From JALHMQ01 sp037441125 (GTDB taxonomy: Bacteria; Pseudomonadota; Gammaproteobacteria; Burkholderiales; Burkholderiaceae_F): a stretch of DNA of 64,000 bases. The notes under the pieces are model-generated. The model saw only the letters and a program-made list of their open reading frames with translations. It ran no database searches and had not been told where the DNA came from. Of this stretch, positions 34,536 through 43,824 are shown piece by piece. The stretch spans positions 7,917 to 71,916 of the forward strand of contig JBBIST010000006.1 in NCBI GenBank assembly GCA_037441125.1, read 5' to 3'. Both the position numbers and the translations under genes were made by a program. How positions within the stretch are numbered: position 1 is the stretch's first letter; each line of letters starts with the position of its first letter.

Positions 34536-35918
34536 TTATGGCAGCGGCCAGAGCTCGGCCATCGCCGCCTCGAAGCGGCGCGCGATCGGCTCGGCGCCGG
34601 CGTGCACGCCGCCGCGCCGCAGCCAGCGGCCGGCGACCATCACTTCCGCCCACGGTGCTGCCGGCGACGAGAACACGAGCGCATCGAGCCAGTGCTCGGG
34701 CGGCACGCCGAGCATGGCGTCGGCGCGCGGCGCGGCCACGAGCGCATCGGCGCGCGCACCGGGCGCTAGCCCCCAGAGCGGCTCGCCGCAGGCGCGCGCG
34801 CCTGCGGCGACGACGCCCGCGACCAGCCGCTGCGCGGTCGACGCCTGCCCCGACTGCGGATCGGCGGCGACGTTGCGCCGGCGCAGCGCCAGCCGCTGGC
34901 CGTAGTCGAGCCAGCGCAGCTCCTCGCGCCAGTCGCGCGTGACCTGGCTGTCGGAGCCGATCGCGAGCGCCACGCCGGCGTCGAGCCAGCCCGGCAGGTC
35001 CGCAAGGCCGTCGCCGAGGTTGGCCTCGGTGCTCGGGCACAGGACGACGCCGGCGCCGCTCGCCGCCACGGCGCCGATCTCCGCGCGCGTGGCGTGTGTG
35101 GCGTGCACGAGCTGCCAGCGCGCATCGAGCAGGCGCTCGCGCGCCAGCCATTCGATCGGCCGCGTGCCGGTGGCGGCCGCGCAGTCGTCGACCTCGGCGG
35201 TCTGCTCGGCGACGTGGATGTGGATCGGGCCGTCAAAGTCGGCTGCGAGCGCGCGCAGCGCGTGCAGCGACGCCGGCGCTGCCGCGCGCAGCGAGTGGAT
35301 CGCCAGGCCGGCACGCAGCAGCGGCCGGCCGCTCGCGGCGATGCGGCTGTGCGCCTGCCACACCTGCGGCGCCGTCAGGCGGAAGCGGCGCTGGTCGTGG
35401 CGCAGCTCGGGCTGCGCGAAGCCGGCGCGCTCGTACAGCACCGGCAGCAGCGTCAGGCCGATGCCGGCTTCGGCCGCCGCCTCGGCGAGCGCCCACGACA
35501 GCGCCAGCGGGTCGGCGTAGGCGCGGCCGTCGCGGTCGTGCTGCAGGTAGTGGAACTCGCACACCTGCGTGTAGCCGCCGGCGAGCAGTTCGACGTAGAG
35601 CTGGGCGGCGATCGCGCGCAGTTGCTCGGGCGTGATGCGCAGCGCCACCTGGTACATGCGGTCGCGCCACGACCAGAAGTCGTCGGCCGCGGCCTCTCGC
35701 CGCTCGGCCAGCCCGGCAAACGCGCGCTGGAAAGCGTGGCTGTGCGCGCTCACGACCGCGGGCAAAAGCGGCCCGGCGACGACCGTCGCGCCGGCCGGCG
35801 CCGGCCGCACGCCGGGTGCCACCGTGCGCCAGCGGCCGCCTTGCGCCTCCAGCAGCACGTCGGTCTGCCAGCCTGCGGGCAGGAAGGCGCGCTCGGCCCA
35901 CAGGCGAACGTCCGTCAT
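34536..35918 (-). CDS. hutF: Formimidoylglutamate deiminase
   Basis: A 460-residue amidohydrolase-superfamily enzyme converting N-formimino-L-glutamate to N-formyl-L-glutamate and ammonia. Metal-binding and catalytic segments are visible: AHSHAFQRAFAG, EFHYLQHDRDG, HIHVAEQTAEVDD, LVHATHATRAEI and GSDSQVTRDW. The ATG at 35918 overlaps the hutG stop (ATGA), and it is the last gene of the hutC-I-G-F unit. Together with HutG it defines the five-step pathway ending in glutamate and formate. Confidence 0.95.
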   Translation of the reverse strand: MTDVRLWAERAFLPAGWQTDVLLEAQGGRWRTVAPGVRPAPAGATVVAGPLLPAVVSAHSHAFQRAFAGLAERREAAADDFWSWRDRMYQVALRITPEQLRAIAAQLYVELLAGGYTQVCEFHYLQHDRDGRAYADPLALSWALAEAAAEAGIGLTLLPVLYERAGFAQPELRHDQRRFRLTAPQVWQAHSRIAASGRPLLRAGLAIHSLRAAAPASLHALRALAADFDGPIHIHVAEQTAEVDDCAAATGTRPIEWLARERLLDARWQLVHATHATRAEIGAVAASGAGVVLCPSTEANLGDGLADLPGWLDAGVALAIGSDSQVTRDWREELRWLDYGQRLALRRRNVAADPQSGQASTAQRLVAGVVAAGARACGEPLWGLAPGARADALVAAPRADAMLGVPPEHWLDALVFSSPAAPWAEVMVAGRWLRRGGVHAGAEPIARRFEAAMAELWPLP

Positions 35919-36715
35919 TCGGGCCTCCAGTCGAGTGCCGCCTGCAGCAGCGCGCGCAGCAGCGGCTGCAGGCGCGCCGCGCGCGTGGGGTCGAGTTCGA
36001 ACGGCAGCGCCTCGCTGCGTAGATAGCAGGCCCACGACAGTTCGAGCTGGACTGCGTGCACCTGCTCGTGCGGCCGGCCGTAGTGGCGCGTGATGTAGCC
36101 ACCCTTGAAGCGGCCGTCGGTCACGTGCGTGTAGCGCGACTGGCTGTCGAGCACCCGCTGCAGCGCCGCGCGCAGCGACGGCGCGCAGCTTGCGCCATCG
36201 GCGGTGCCGAGGTTCAGATCCGGCAGCCGGCCGGCGAACAGCCACGGCAGCTCGGACTTGATGCTGTGGCCCTCCCACAGCAGCGCGTGACCGTGGCGCG
36301 CCTTCAGGCGCGCGAGTTCGGCCGCAAGCGCGTCGTGGTACGGCTGCCAGAACCTGGCGCGGCGGCGCGCGACTTCAGCGGCGTCGGGTTCCTGGCCGTC
36401 GCGGTACAGCGGCTCGCCGGTGAACGCGCGCGTTGGGCACAGTCCGGTGCTGTTGCCGCTCGCGTACAGCGGCGTGTCCTGCGGCGGCCGGTTCAGGTCG
36501 ATCAGGTAGCGCGAGTGCCTCGCGACGATCAGGCTGGCGCCAAGCTCGCGCGCGAACGCGTACAGCGCGTCGACGTGCCAGTCGGTGTCCTCGAGCGCGA
36601 GTGCGCGCGCGGTGAAGCGCGGCTTCAGTTCGTCCGGAATTGCCGTGCCGGCGTGCGGCACGCTGACCAGCAGCGGCGCCGTTCCCCGGTGCAGCGTGAG
36701 GTCGTGCGCGCTCAC
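35915..36715 (-). CDS. hutG: N-formylglutamate deformylase
   Basis: A 266-residue enzyme hydrolysing N-formyl-L-glutamate to glutamate and formate, the last step of histidine use. Recognisable segments are VSVPHAGTAIPDEL, DTDWHVDALYAFA, LIDLNRPPQDTPLY and LLWEGHSIKSELPWLF. The GTG at 36715 is chosen: it overlaps the hutI stop as GTGA and leaves nine residues before the conserved core. The much longer frame upstream shadows hutI. A second member of this family lies at 54967–55818. Confidence 0.94.
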   Translation of the reverse strand: MSAHDLTLHRGTAPLLVSVPHAGTAIPDELKPRFTARALALEDTDWHVDALYAFARELGASLIVARHSRYLIDLNRPPQDTPLYASGNSTGLCPTRAFTGEPLYRDGQEPDAAEVARRRARFWQPYHDALAAELARLKARHGHALLWEGHSIKSELPWLFAGRLPDLNLGTADGASCAPSLRAALQRVLDSQSRYTHVTDGRFKGGYITRHYGRPHEQVHAVQLELSWACYLRSEALPFELDPTRAARLQPLLRALLQAALDWRPE

Positions 36716-37974
36716 GTCCCGTGCTCTTGCCCGCCGGCGATCACGCGTACGCCGGGGCGCTGGCCGAATGGATAGACGAGTTCGCGCGGATGCTCGAGCT
36801 CCCAAACGGCGAAGTCGGCGCGCCGGCCGGCGGCGAGCGTGCCGCGGTCGGCGAGGCCGAGCGCACGCGCGCCGTGGACGGTGATGCCGCGCAGCGCCTC
36901 CTCGGGCGTCAGGCGGAACAGCGTGCAGGCCATGTTCAGCATCAGCAGCGGCGACAGCGTCGGCGACGAGCCGGGATTGTGGTCGGTCGCAAGCGCGATC
37001 GGCACGCCGGCGGCGCGCAGTCTTTGCACCGGCGGAAGCTTCGTCTCGCGCAGGAAGTAAAACGCGCCCGGCAGCAGCACCGCGACCGTGCCGGCGCGCG
37101 CCATCGCCTGCACGCCGGCCTCGCTCAAGTGCTCGAGGTGGTCGCACGACAGCGCGCCGAACTCGGCCGCGAGCTCGGCGCCGCCCTGGTCGCTGAACTG
37201 CTCGGCGTGCAGCTTGACCGGCAGGCCGAGCGCGCGTGCGGCTGCGAACACGCGCCGCGTCTGCGCCGGCGTAAAGCCGATGCGGTCGCAGAAGGCATCG
37301 ACCGCATCGACCAGCCCTTCGGCGTGCAGCGCCGGCATCCAGGCGCAGACGGCGTCGATGTAGTCGTCGGCGCGGCGGTCGAACTCGGGCGGCAGCGCGT
37401 GCGCGGCCAGGCAGGTCGTTCGCACCGCCAGCGGCAACTCGCGACCGAGGCGCCGCGCCACGCGCAGGCAGCGCGCCTCGTGCTCGGCCGCGAGGCCGTA
37501 GCCGGACTTGATCTCGACCGTGGTCACGCCTTCGGCCCGCAGCGCCAGCGCGCGCGCGCGAGCGGCGGCGTAGAGCGCCTCGTCGCCGGCGGCGCGCGTG
37601 GCGGCCACGGTCGCGCGGATGCCGCCGCCGGCGCGCGCGATCTCCTCGTAACTGGCACCCTGCGCACGCAGCTCGAACTCGCGCGCGCGATCGCCGCCGT
37701 AGACGAGGTGCGTGTGGCAGTCGACCAGGCTGGGCGTGACCAGACGGCCGCCGAGATCGTGCTCGGCGGCGAACGCAAGCGACGGAATCTGCCGCTCTTC
37801 GCCGGCCCAGCGCAGCGTCTCGCCCTCGACCACCAGCGCGCCGCGGTCGATCCAGCCCCAGGGCGCAGCGCCGGCCAGCGTTGCGAGCTGCGCGTTGCGC
37901 CACAGCGAGAGGCCCGCGCGCGCGCCGCCGCCGGCAGGCGCGCCGCCTGGATCCGCAGCGCCCGGCGGGCTCAT
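36712..37974 (-). CDS. hutI: Imidazolonepropionase
   Basis: A 420-residue metal-dependent amidohydrolase opening the imidazolone ring to formiminoglutamate. Motifs: PSLVDCHTHLVYGGDR, the KSGYGL segment, LHAEQFSDQGG and ATDHNPGSSPTLS. The N-terminus has about 20 extra Gly/Ala/Pro residues, so an internal start cannot be excluded. The ATG at 37974 overlaps the hutC stop as ATGA, implying coupled translation with the repressor. Confidence 0.95.
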   Translation of the reverse strand: MSPPGAADPGGAPAGGGARAGLSLWRNAQLATLAGAAPWGWIDRGALVVEGETLRWAGEERQIPSLAFAAEHDLGGRLVTPSLVDCHTHLVYGGDRAREFELRAQGASYEEIARAGGGIRATVAATRAAGDEALYAAARARALALRAEGVTTVEIKSGYGLAAEHEARCLRVARRLGRELPLAVRTTCLAAHALPPEFDRRADDYIDAVCAWMPALHAEGLVDAVDAFCDRIGFTPAQTRRVFAAARALGLPVKLHAEQFSDQGGAELAAEFGALSCDHLEHLSEAGVQAMARAGTVAVLLPGAFYFLRETKLPPVQRLRAAGVPIALATDHNPGSSPTLSPLLMLNMACTLFRLTPEEALRGITVHGARALGLADRGTLAAGRRADFAVWELEHPRELVYPFGQRPGVRVIAGGQEHGT

Positions 37975-38711
37975 GGACTGAACCGCCCTGCGAGCTGGTA
38001 ACGCGAGCCGGGGTGCACGAGACGCGCAATCGTGATCGGCAGACCGCGGCTTGCGCTGCGGCGGACGATCACCAGGCAGGGCTCGCCGCGCGCGATGGCG
38101 AGCAGCTTCGCGTCCTGTTCGGTCGGTGCGGCGGCTTCGAGCGTGTACTGCGCCTCCCAGTCGGGGATTCGCTCCAGGAGGTAGCGGGTCGGCGTCGTGC
38201 GCGCGAAGTCGACCTGCAGGAACCCGGGTGCTGCGGCCGGGTTGACGTAGCGGTCCTCCAGTTGCAGCGGCACGCCGTCCTCGTGGTGGACGATCAGCGT
38301 GTGAAACACCGGCGCCCCCGGCGCCAGGCCGAGCTGCCGCGCCAGCGCCGCGGGCGCCTTCTCCCGGCGCTTGACGTGCACGATCGCATGGTGGCGGTGA
38401 CCGCGCGCTTCGATCTCCTCCTGCAAATCGCGGATGGTCAGCGTCGACAGCACTCTTTGCACGCGCGCGGCGAAGGTGCCCACGCCCTGCACGCGTTCGA
38501 CCAGCCCTTCTGATTGCAGCTCGCGCAGCGCCCGGTTGACGGTCATGCGGCTGAGGCCGAACTGGCCGACCAGCTCGGCCTCCGACGGCATCAGCGCGCC
38601 CGGCGGCCAGCGGCCGCGCAGCAGCCCCGAGCGGATGAACTGCTTGACGCGGGCGTAGGGCGAGGCCGCAGCGCGCCGCGCGGCGGCAGTCGGAAGCGGC
38701 GCGGCAGGCAT
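37971..38711 (-). CDS. hutC: Histidine-utilisation repressor, GntR family
   Basis: A 246-residue regulator with an N-terminal GntR winged helix (SEAELVGQFGLSRMTVNRAL, about residues 43–62) and a C-terminal UTRA effector domain (about 90–235). HutC proteins sense urocanate. Palindromes with a TGTCTAGACA core lie 25 bases upstream of this gene and before hutU, indicating autoregulation and control of both hut arms. It is the first gene of the leftward unit. Confidence 0.94.
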   Translation of the reverse strand: MPAAPLPTAAARRAAASPYARVKQFIRSGLLRGRWPPGALMPSEAELVGQFGLSRMTVNRALRELQSEGLVERVQGVGTFAARVQRVLSTLTIRDLQEEIEARGHRHHAIVHVKRREKAPAALARQLGLAPGAPVFHTLIVHHEDGVPLQLEDRYVNPAAAPGFLQVDFARTTPTRYLLERIPDWEAQYTLEAAAPTEQDAKLLAIARGEPCLVIVRRSASRGLPITIARLVHPGSRYQLAGRFSP

Positions 38712-38735
38712 GCGAGGATCGTACTTGCGGCCCCC

Positions 38736-38745
38736 TGTCTAGACA
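38736..38745. promoter_or_regulatory. HutC-type operator before hutC
   Basis: A perfect ten-base palindrome TGTCTAGACA with flanks C/AG making CTGTCTAGACAAG, 25 bases upstream of the hutC start. It is the same core as the operator before hutU at 40308–40321. Known HutC sites have a similar TGT-N4-ACA core. Confidence 0.8.
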
Positions 38746-38853
38746 AGCGACCGCGGTGCGGCGAGCGAGCCGATGCCGCCTGAGGTCGTGTCGATCCTGG
38801 CCACACCTTCAAGCGCTACAGTGCGGCTGTGACTCAGCAGGCTCGGAGACTCC

Positions 38854-39249
38854 ATGCCGCTTACCAAGGTCTATGCGCCCAAGCACCTCGACGCGAGCAG
38901 AGTCAGGGCACTGGCAGACGCGGCTCAGGACGGGTTGGTCCAGACCTGCAACGTGCCGCCGAAGGATCTGTTTCAGCTCATCTCGCGCATGGATAGCGAG
39001 GAGATGATTCTGGACCCCGAGTTTGGCGGCGTGAACCGTACTCGCGACGCCTGCATCGTCGAGATCACGTTCCTGCAAGGTCGAACGGACGATCAAAAGC
39101 GCAGCCTGTACCGGCACATCGCAGCGCGCGCCATGACCGCCGGCTTTAGGGCCGATGACGTAATGGTCGCGCTGACCGAGAACTCGCACATGGATTGGTC
39201 GCTCGGCCGGGGGATCGCGTATGCCGACCATGTGCATGCGACAGCCTGA
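38854..39249 (+). CDS. Tautomerase-superfamily protein
   Basis: A 131-residue small enzyme starting MPLTKVYAP, so that removal of Met would expose the catalytic N-terminal proline used throughout this superfamily. The length and the segment FLQGRTDDQKRSLYRHIA suggest the Tautomerase_2 group, which includes malonate-semialdehyde-decarboxylase-like proteins. It lies between the two hut arms on the plus strand, 60 bases before a nitronate monooxygenase gene. No substrate can be assigned and involvement in histidine breakdown is not shown. Confidence 0.8.
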   Translation: MPLTKVYAPKHLDASRVRALADAAQDGLVQTCNVPPKDLFQLISRMDSEEMILDPEFGGVNRTRDACIVEITFLQGRTDDQKRSLYRHIAARAMTAGFRADDVMVALTENSHMDWSLGRGIAYADHVHATA

Positions 39250-39309
39250 AGCCGGTGCCGGGGCGCCAGCCCGGACGCGACGGCACGGCACGAGGAGACT
39301 TCGACCAAC

Positions 39310-40302
39310 ATGCAACTGAACACCAGACTCACGGAGAAGCTGCGGATCCGGCATCCAGTCCTCCTGGCACCCATGGGCATCATGGCTGGCGGAAGGCTGG
39401 CGGCAGCGGTATCGAACGCGGGCGGACTGGGCATCATCGGCGGCGGCTACGGAGACGCTGAGTGGCTGGAGCGGCAGTTCGCGGCGGCTGGGGCTGCCCG
39501 GGTCGGCTGCGGGTTCATCACCTGGTCGATGGCGAAAGATCCGAGCCTTCTCGACCGGGTCTTGGCCAAGCGACCGGCGGCGCTGATGTTGTCGTTTGGC
39601 GAAGTCGAGCCGCACGCGCCGCGCATCAAGGCACAGGGCGTGCCGGTGATCTGTCAGGTGCAGGGCATGAAGTACCTGCGCGAGGCCGTCGCGGCGGGCG
39701 CCGACATCGTCGTCGCCGAAGGTTGCGAGGCCGGCGGGCACAGCGGCCAGCGAGGACTGTTCACGCTCTTGCCCGAGGCCGCCGACTACCTCGCAACGCA
39801 TTCACCCGACACCGTTCTGGTCGCGGCCGGAGGCGTGGGCGACGGTCGCGGACTCGCTGCGGCGCTCATGCTCGGCGCGGACGGCGTTCTGGTCGGAACG
39901 CGGTTCATCGCCAGCGAGGAGTCGGAGGCGCCGGAGGGCTTTCGCCGTGCCATCGTCCGTGCCGACGGCGACTGCACGATGAAGTCGAACTCGGTCGATG
40001 TGGTCCGGAAGCGGTACTGGCCCAACCCGGAGTTCGTCGTTCGCGTCCTGAAGAACGGCTTCGTCGCCAGGTGGCATGGACGCGAGCGCGAGATGGAGCA
40101 GGCCATCGACGTCGAGTACGAGCGCTTCCGCTGCGCTTTCGAGGCGGGGGACGCCGACAACTCCGGCGTCCTCATGGGAGAAGTCTGCGGAATCATTCAC
40201 GACTCGCCGCCGGCGGCGCAGATCGTCGAGAGCATGGTCGCGCAGGCCTGCCTGCTCCTGGGACCGCACTCGCGTCACGTGGTCGATCCGAAGGCCGCTT
40301 GA
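39310..40302 (+). CDS. Nitronate monooxygenase (2-nitropropane dioxygenase family)
   Basis: A 330-residue FMN-dependent TIM-barrel enzyme. Family segments: APMGIMAGGRLAAAVSNAGG, GYGDAEWLERQF, EGCEAGGHSGQRG (FMN-phosphate/active-site histidine region) and AAGGVGDGRGLAAALMLGAD with LVGTRFIASEES. Oxidative denitrification of nitronates is the described activity, but many members act on other substrates. It probably forms a two-gene unit with the upstream tautomerase. It ends six bases before the hutU operator. Confidence 0.88.
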   Translation: MQLNTRLTEKLRIRHPVLLAPMGIMAGGRLAAAVSNAGGLGIIGGGYGDAEWLERQFAAAGAARVGCGFITWSMAKDPSLLDRVLAKRPAALMLSFGEVEPHAPRIKAQGVPVICQVQGMKYLREAVAAGADIVVAEGCEAGGHSGQRGLFTLLPEAADYLATHSPDTVLVAAGGVGDGRGLAAALMLGADGVLVGTRFIASEESEAPEGFRRAIVRADGDCTMKSNSVDVVRKRYWPNPEFVVRVLKNGFVARWHGREREMEQAIDVEYERFRCAFEAGDADNSGVLMGEVCGIIHDSPPAAQIVESMVAQACLLLGPHSRHVVDPKAA

Positions 40303-40307
40303 CCCTT

Positions 40308-40321
40308 GTTGTCTAGACAAC
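40308..40321. promoter_or_regulatory. HutC-type operator before hutU
   Basis: A perfect 14-base palindrome, GTTGTCTAGACAAC, located five bases after the nitronate monooxygenase stop and 61 bases before the chosen hutU ATG. It shares TGTCTAGACA with the site upstream of hutC. The position suggests that hutU-hutH have their own HutC-repressed promoter. Confidence 0.85.
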
Positions 40322-40382
40322 TAGAGTGACGGCGCCCTCCCGCGTCGGAGCAACCGACTCGAACGTTCGCCGCGAGGACCCG

Positions 40383-42095
40383 ATGCACGATCCGTCGCCA
40401 CCGCAGCGCGCCGGCAGCGGCCTTGCTCCGCATCCGGTGCGCGCGCCGCGCGGCAGCCAGCTCGCCTGCAAGAACTGGCTGATCGAGGCCGCCTACCGGA
40501 TGATCCAGAACAACCTCGATCCTGAGGTGGCCGAGAACCCCGAGGCGCTGGTGGTCTACGGCGGCATCGGCAAGGCGGCGCGCAACTGGGACTGCTACGA
40601 GGCGATCCTGCGCGCGCTGCGCGAACTGAACGAAGACGAGTCGCTGCTCATTCAATCCGGCAAGCCGGTCGGTGTGCTGCGCACGCACGTGGACGCGCCG
40701 CGGGTGCTGATCGCCAACTCGAACCTCGTGCCCAAGTGGGCGACCTGGGAGCACTTCCACGAGCTCGACCGCAAGGGCCTGATGATGTTCGGCCAGATGA
40801 CCGCGGGCAGTTGGATCTACATCGGCAGCCAGGGCATCGTTCAGGGCACCTACGAGACCTTCGCCGAGGCCGGCCGCCAGCACTACGCGGGCAGCCTCGG
40901 CGGCCGCTGGATCCTGACCGCGGGGCTGGGCGGCATGGGCGGCGCGCAGCCGCTGGCGGCGAGCTTCGCCGGCGCCTGTTCGCTCACCATCGAATGCCAG
41001 CAAAGCCGCATCGACTTTCGCCTGCGCAGCCGTTACCTCGATGAGCAGGCGGGCAGCCTGGACGACGCGCTGGCGCGCATCCGCCGCTACACGGGCGAAG
41101 GCAAGGCGGTGTCGATCGGCCTGCTCGGCAACGCGGCCGAAGTCCTGCCCGAGCTGGTGCGGCGCGCGCGCGCCGGCGGCGTGAGGCCCGACCTCGTGAC
41201 CGACCAGACCTCGGCGCACGACCTTATCAACGGCTACCTGCCGGCCGGCTGGACCGTCGACGAGTGGCGCGCGGCGCAGGCCGACGACAGCCGGCACGCG
41301 CGACTGGGCGATGCCGCCGCGGCGAGCTGCGCCGTGCACGTGCAGGCGATGCTGGAGTTCCACGCGATGGGCGTGCCCACCGTCGACTACGGCAACAACA
41401 TCCGCCAGGTGGCCTTCGACCGCGGCGTTCGCAACGCCTTCGACTTCCCCGGCTTCGTGCCGGCGTACCTCCGGCCGCTGTTCTGCCGCGGCAAGGGGCC
41501 GTTCCGCTGGGTGGCGCTGTCGGGCGATCCGCAAGACATCCGCAGGACCGACGCGCGGATCAAGGCGCTCTTCCCCGAGGATGCGCACCTGCACCATTGG
41601 CTCGACATGGCGCAGTCGAGGATCGCCTTCCAGGGCCTGCCGGCGCGCATCTGCTGGATCGGCCTGGGCGAGCGCCAGCGCGCCGGGCTCGCCTTCAACG
41701 AGATGGTGAGGAGCGGCGAACTGAAGGCGCCGATCGTGATCGGCCGCGACCATCTGGATTCGGGCTCGGTGGCGAGCCCCAACCGCGAGACCGAGGCGAT
41801 GCGCGACGGCTCGGACGCGGTGTCCGACTGGCCGCTGCTCAACGCGCTGCTCAACACCGCCAGCGGCGCCACCTGGGTCAGCCTGCACCACGGCGGCGGC
41901 GTCGGCATGGGCTACTCGCAGCACGCCGGCGTGGTGATCGTCTGCGACGGCACCGATGCCGCCGCCAAGCGCCTCGAGCGCGTGCTCTGGAACGATCCGG
42001 CCAGTGGCGTGATGCGCCATGCCGATGCCGGCTACGAGCTCGCCATCCAGTGCGCGCGCGAGCAGGGCCTGAAGCTGCCGATGATCGGCGCGTAA
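40383..42095 (+). CDS. hutU: Urocanate hydratase
   Basis: A 570-residue NAD-dependent enzyme adding water to urocanate to give imidazolonepropionate. Strong motifs: NNLDPEVAENPEALVVYGG, MTAGSWIYIGSQGIVQGTYE, GGMGGAQPLAASFAGA, DQTSAHD and LHHGGGVGMGYSQHAG. The ATG at 40383 gives the usual family length. A GTG at 40326 would add 19 unconserved residues and abut the operator, so it is disfavoured. hutH follows after 13 bases. Confidence 0.96.
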   Translation: MHDPSPPQRAGSGLAPHPVRAPRGSQLACKNWLIEAAYRMIQNNLDPEVAENPEALVVYGGIGKAARNWDCYEAILRALRELNEDESLLIQSGKPVGVLRTHVDAPRVLIANSNLVPKWATWEHFHELDRKGLMMFGQMTAGSWIYIGSQGIVQGTYETFAEAGRQHYAGSLGGRWILTAGLGGMGGAQPLAASFAGACSLTIECQQSRIDFRLRSRYLDEQAGSLDDALARIRRYTGEGKAVSIGLLGNAAEVLPELVRRARAGGVRPDLVTDQTSAHDLINGYLPAGWTVDEWRAAQADDSRHARLGDAAAASCAVHVQAMLEFHAMGVPTVDYGNNIRQVAFDRGVRNAFDFPGFVPAYLRPLFCRGKGPFRWVALSGDPQDIRRTDARIKALFPEDAHLHHWLDMAQSRIAFQGLPARICWIGLGERQRAGLAFNEMVRSGELKAPIVIGRDHLDSGSVASPNRETEAMRDGSDAVSDWPLLNALLNTASGATWVSLHHGGGVGMGYSQHAGVVIVCDGTDAAAKRLERVLWNDPASGVMRHADAGYELAIQCAREQGLKLPMIGA

Positions 42096-42108
42096 CCGGC
42101 CTGCCGCG

Positions 42109-43683
42109 ATGGCTGCACTGACGCTCAGGCCGGGTGCGCTGACGCTCGACGAATTGCGCACGATCCACGCCGGCGGACTGGAGCTTGCGATCGACCCGGC
42201 GGCGCAGGCCGCGATCACCGCCAGTGCCGCCGTCGTGCGGCGCGCGGCCGCCGGCGCGGCCGCCGTCTACGGCGTCAACACCGGCTTCGGCAAGCTCGCC
42301 TCGACGCGCATCGGCGCCGCCGACCTGGACTCGCTCCAGCGCAACTTGATCCGCTCGCACAGCGCTGGCGTCGGCGCGCCGCTCGCGCCCGCGGTCGTGC
42401 GGCTGATGCTGGCGCTGAAGGCGGCGAGCCTGGCGCGCGGCCACTCGGGCGTGCGGCCGCTCGTGATCGAGCGACTGCTCGCCGTGCACAACGCCGGGCT
42501 GGTGCCGTACGTGCCGGGCCAGGGCTCGGTCGGCGCCTCGGGCGACCTGGCGCCGCTGGCGCACATGACGCTGGCGCTGATGGGCGAGGGCGACTTCCTG
42601 GTCGAGGGCGGGCGCGCGCCGGCGGCGCCGCTGCTGCGCCAGGCCGGCATCGCGCCGCTGGTGCTCGAAGCGAAGGAAGGCCTGGCGCTGATCAACGGCA
42701 CGCAGACCTCGACCGCGCTGGCGCTGCACGCGCTGCTCGCCTTCGAGCCGGTGCTCGAGGCGGCGCTGGTGGTCGGCGCGCTCTCAGTCGATGCCGCGCG
42801 CGGCAGCGACGGCCCCTTCGATCCGCGCATCCACGAACTGCGCGGCCAGCCCGGCCAGATCGACGTCGCGCGCTGTTACCGCACGCTGCTCGAGGGCTCG
42901 GCGATCCGCGCCTCGCACCGGGAAGGCGACGACCGCGTCCAGGACCCGTACAGCCTGCGCTGCCAGCCGCAGGTGGTCGGCGCCTGCCTCGACCAGTTGC
43001 GCCACGCGGCGCGGGTGCTGGTGCGCGAAGCCAACGCGGTCACCGACAACCCGCTGGTGTTCGCCGGCGCGCAGGCGAGCGAGGTCGCGGAGCCCGGCGG
43101 CACGATCCTCTCGGGCGGCAACTTCCACGCCGAGCCGGTGGCGCTCGCCTGCGATGCGACGGCGCTGGCGATCGCCGAAGTCGGCGCGATCGCCGAGCGG
43201 CGCGTCGCGATGCTGATCGACGCCGGTGTTTCGCGCCTGCCGCCGTTTCTCGCCGCCGATGCCGGACTGAACAGCGGCTTCATGATCGCGCACGTGACCG
43301 CGGCCGCGCTCGCGAGCGAGAACAAGTCGCTCGCGCATCCGGCCAGCGTCGACAGCCTGCCGACCAGCGCCAACCAGGAGGACCACGTCAGCATGGCCAC
43401 CTTCGCCGCGCGCCGCCTGCAGCCGATGATCGCCAACAGCGCGCACATCGTCGCCATCGAGTGGCTGGCGGCGGCTCAGGGCATCGAGTTCCTGCGCCCG
43501 CTCGCCAGTTCGCCGCCGCTGGAGGCCGCGCACGCGCTGCTGCGCCGGCACTGCCCGTCGCTCGCTGCCGACCGCAGCCTCGCGGCCGACATCGAGCGCG
43601 CCGCCGCGCTCGTCAGCGACGGCTCAGTCGCGCGCATCCTGCGCGGCTCGCCCGGGCTGCCAGCGCTGTTGACGGCGGGCTGA
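42109..43683 (+). CDS. hutH: Histidine ammonia-lyase
   Basis: A 524-residue lyase removing ammonia from histidine to form urocanate. The self-forming MIO prosthetic group derives from the ASG triad in GSVGASGDLAPLAHM. Other signatures are YGVNTGFGKLA near the N-terminus and QEDHVSMATFAARRL near the C-terminus. It forms a two-gene unit with hutU under the HutC-type operator. Confidence 0.96.
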   Translation: MAALTLRPGALTLDELRTIHAGGLELAIDPAAQAAITASAAVVRRAAAGAAAVYGVNTGFGKLASTRIGAADLDSLQRNLIRSHSAGVGAPLAPAVVRLMLALKAASLARGHSGVRPLVIERLLAVHNAGLVPYVPGQGSVGASGDLAPLAHMTLALMGEGDFLVEGGRAPAAPLLRQAGIAPLVLEAKEGLALINGTQTSTALALHALLAFEPVLEAALVVGALSVDAARGSDGPFDPRIHELRGQPGQIDVARCYRTLLEGSAIRASHREGDDRVQDPYSLRCQPQVVGACLDQLRHAARVLVREANAVTDNPLVFAGAQASEVAEPGGTILSGGNFHAEPVALACDATALAIAEVGAIAERRVAMLIDAGVSRLPPFLAADAGLNSGFMIAHVTAAALASENKSLAHPASVDSLPTSANQEDHVSMATFAARRLQPMIANSAHIVAIEWLAAAQGIEFLRPLASSPPLEAAHALLRRHCPSLAADRSLAADIERAAALVSDGSVARILRGSPGLPALLTAG

Positions 43684-43824
43684 GGGTCCGCGGCGCACCG
43701 GTCGTGATGCGCGCAAACCCCGACCCCGCCGCACGCACGGTCGACGGCGGCGCCTGCGTCTGCTTCGGCGATACTCGCGCCGGCCCGGGCGGCGGTCGCT
43801 CGGGCGTGACCGATCGGACCCACC

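Noticed and set aside
34441..36278. hutF read as a longer protein starting at 36278
   Set aside because: The extra part lies over hutG in another frame. The ATG at 35918, overlapping the hutG stop, gives the normal family size.
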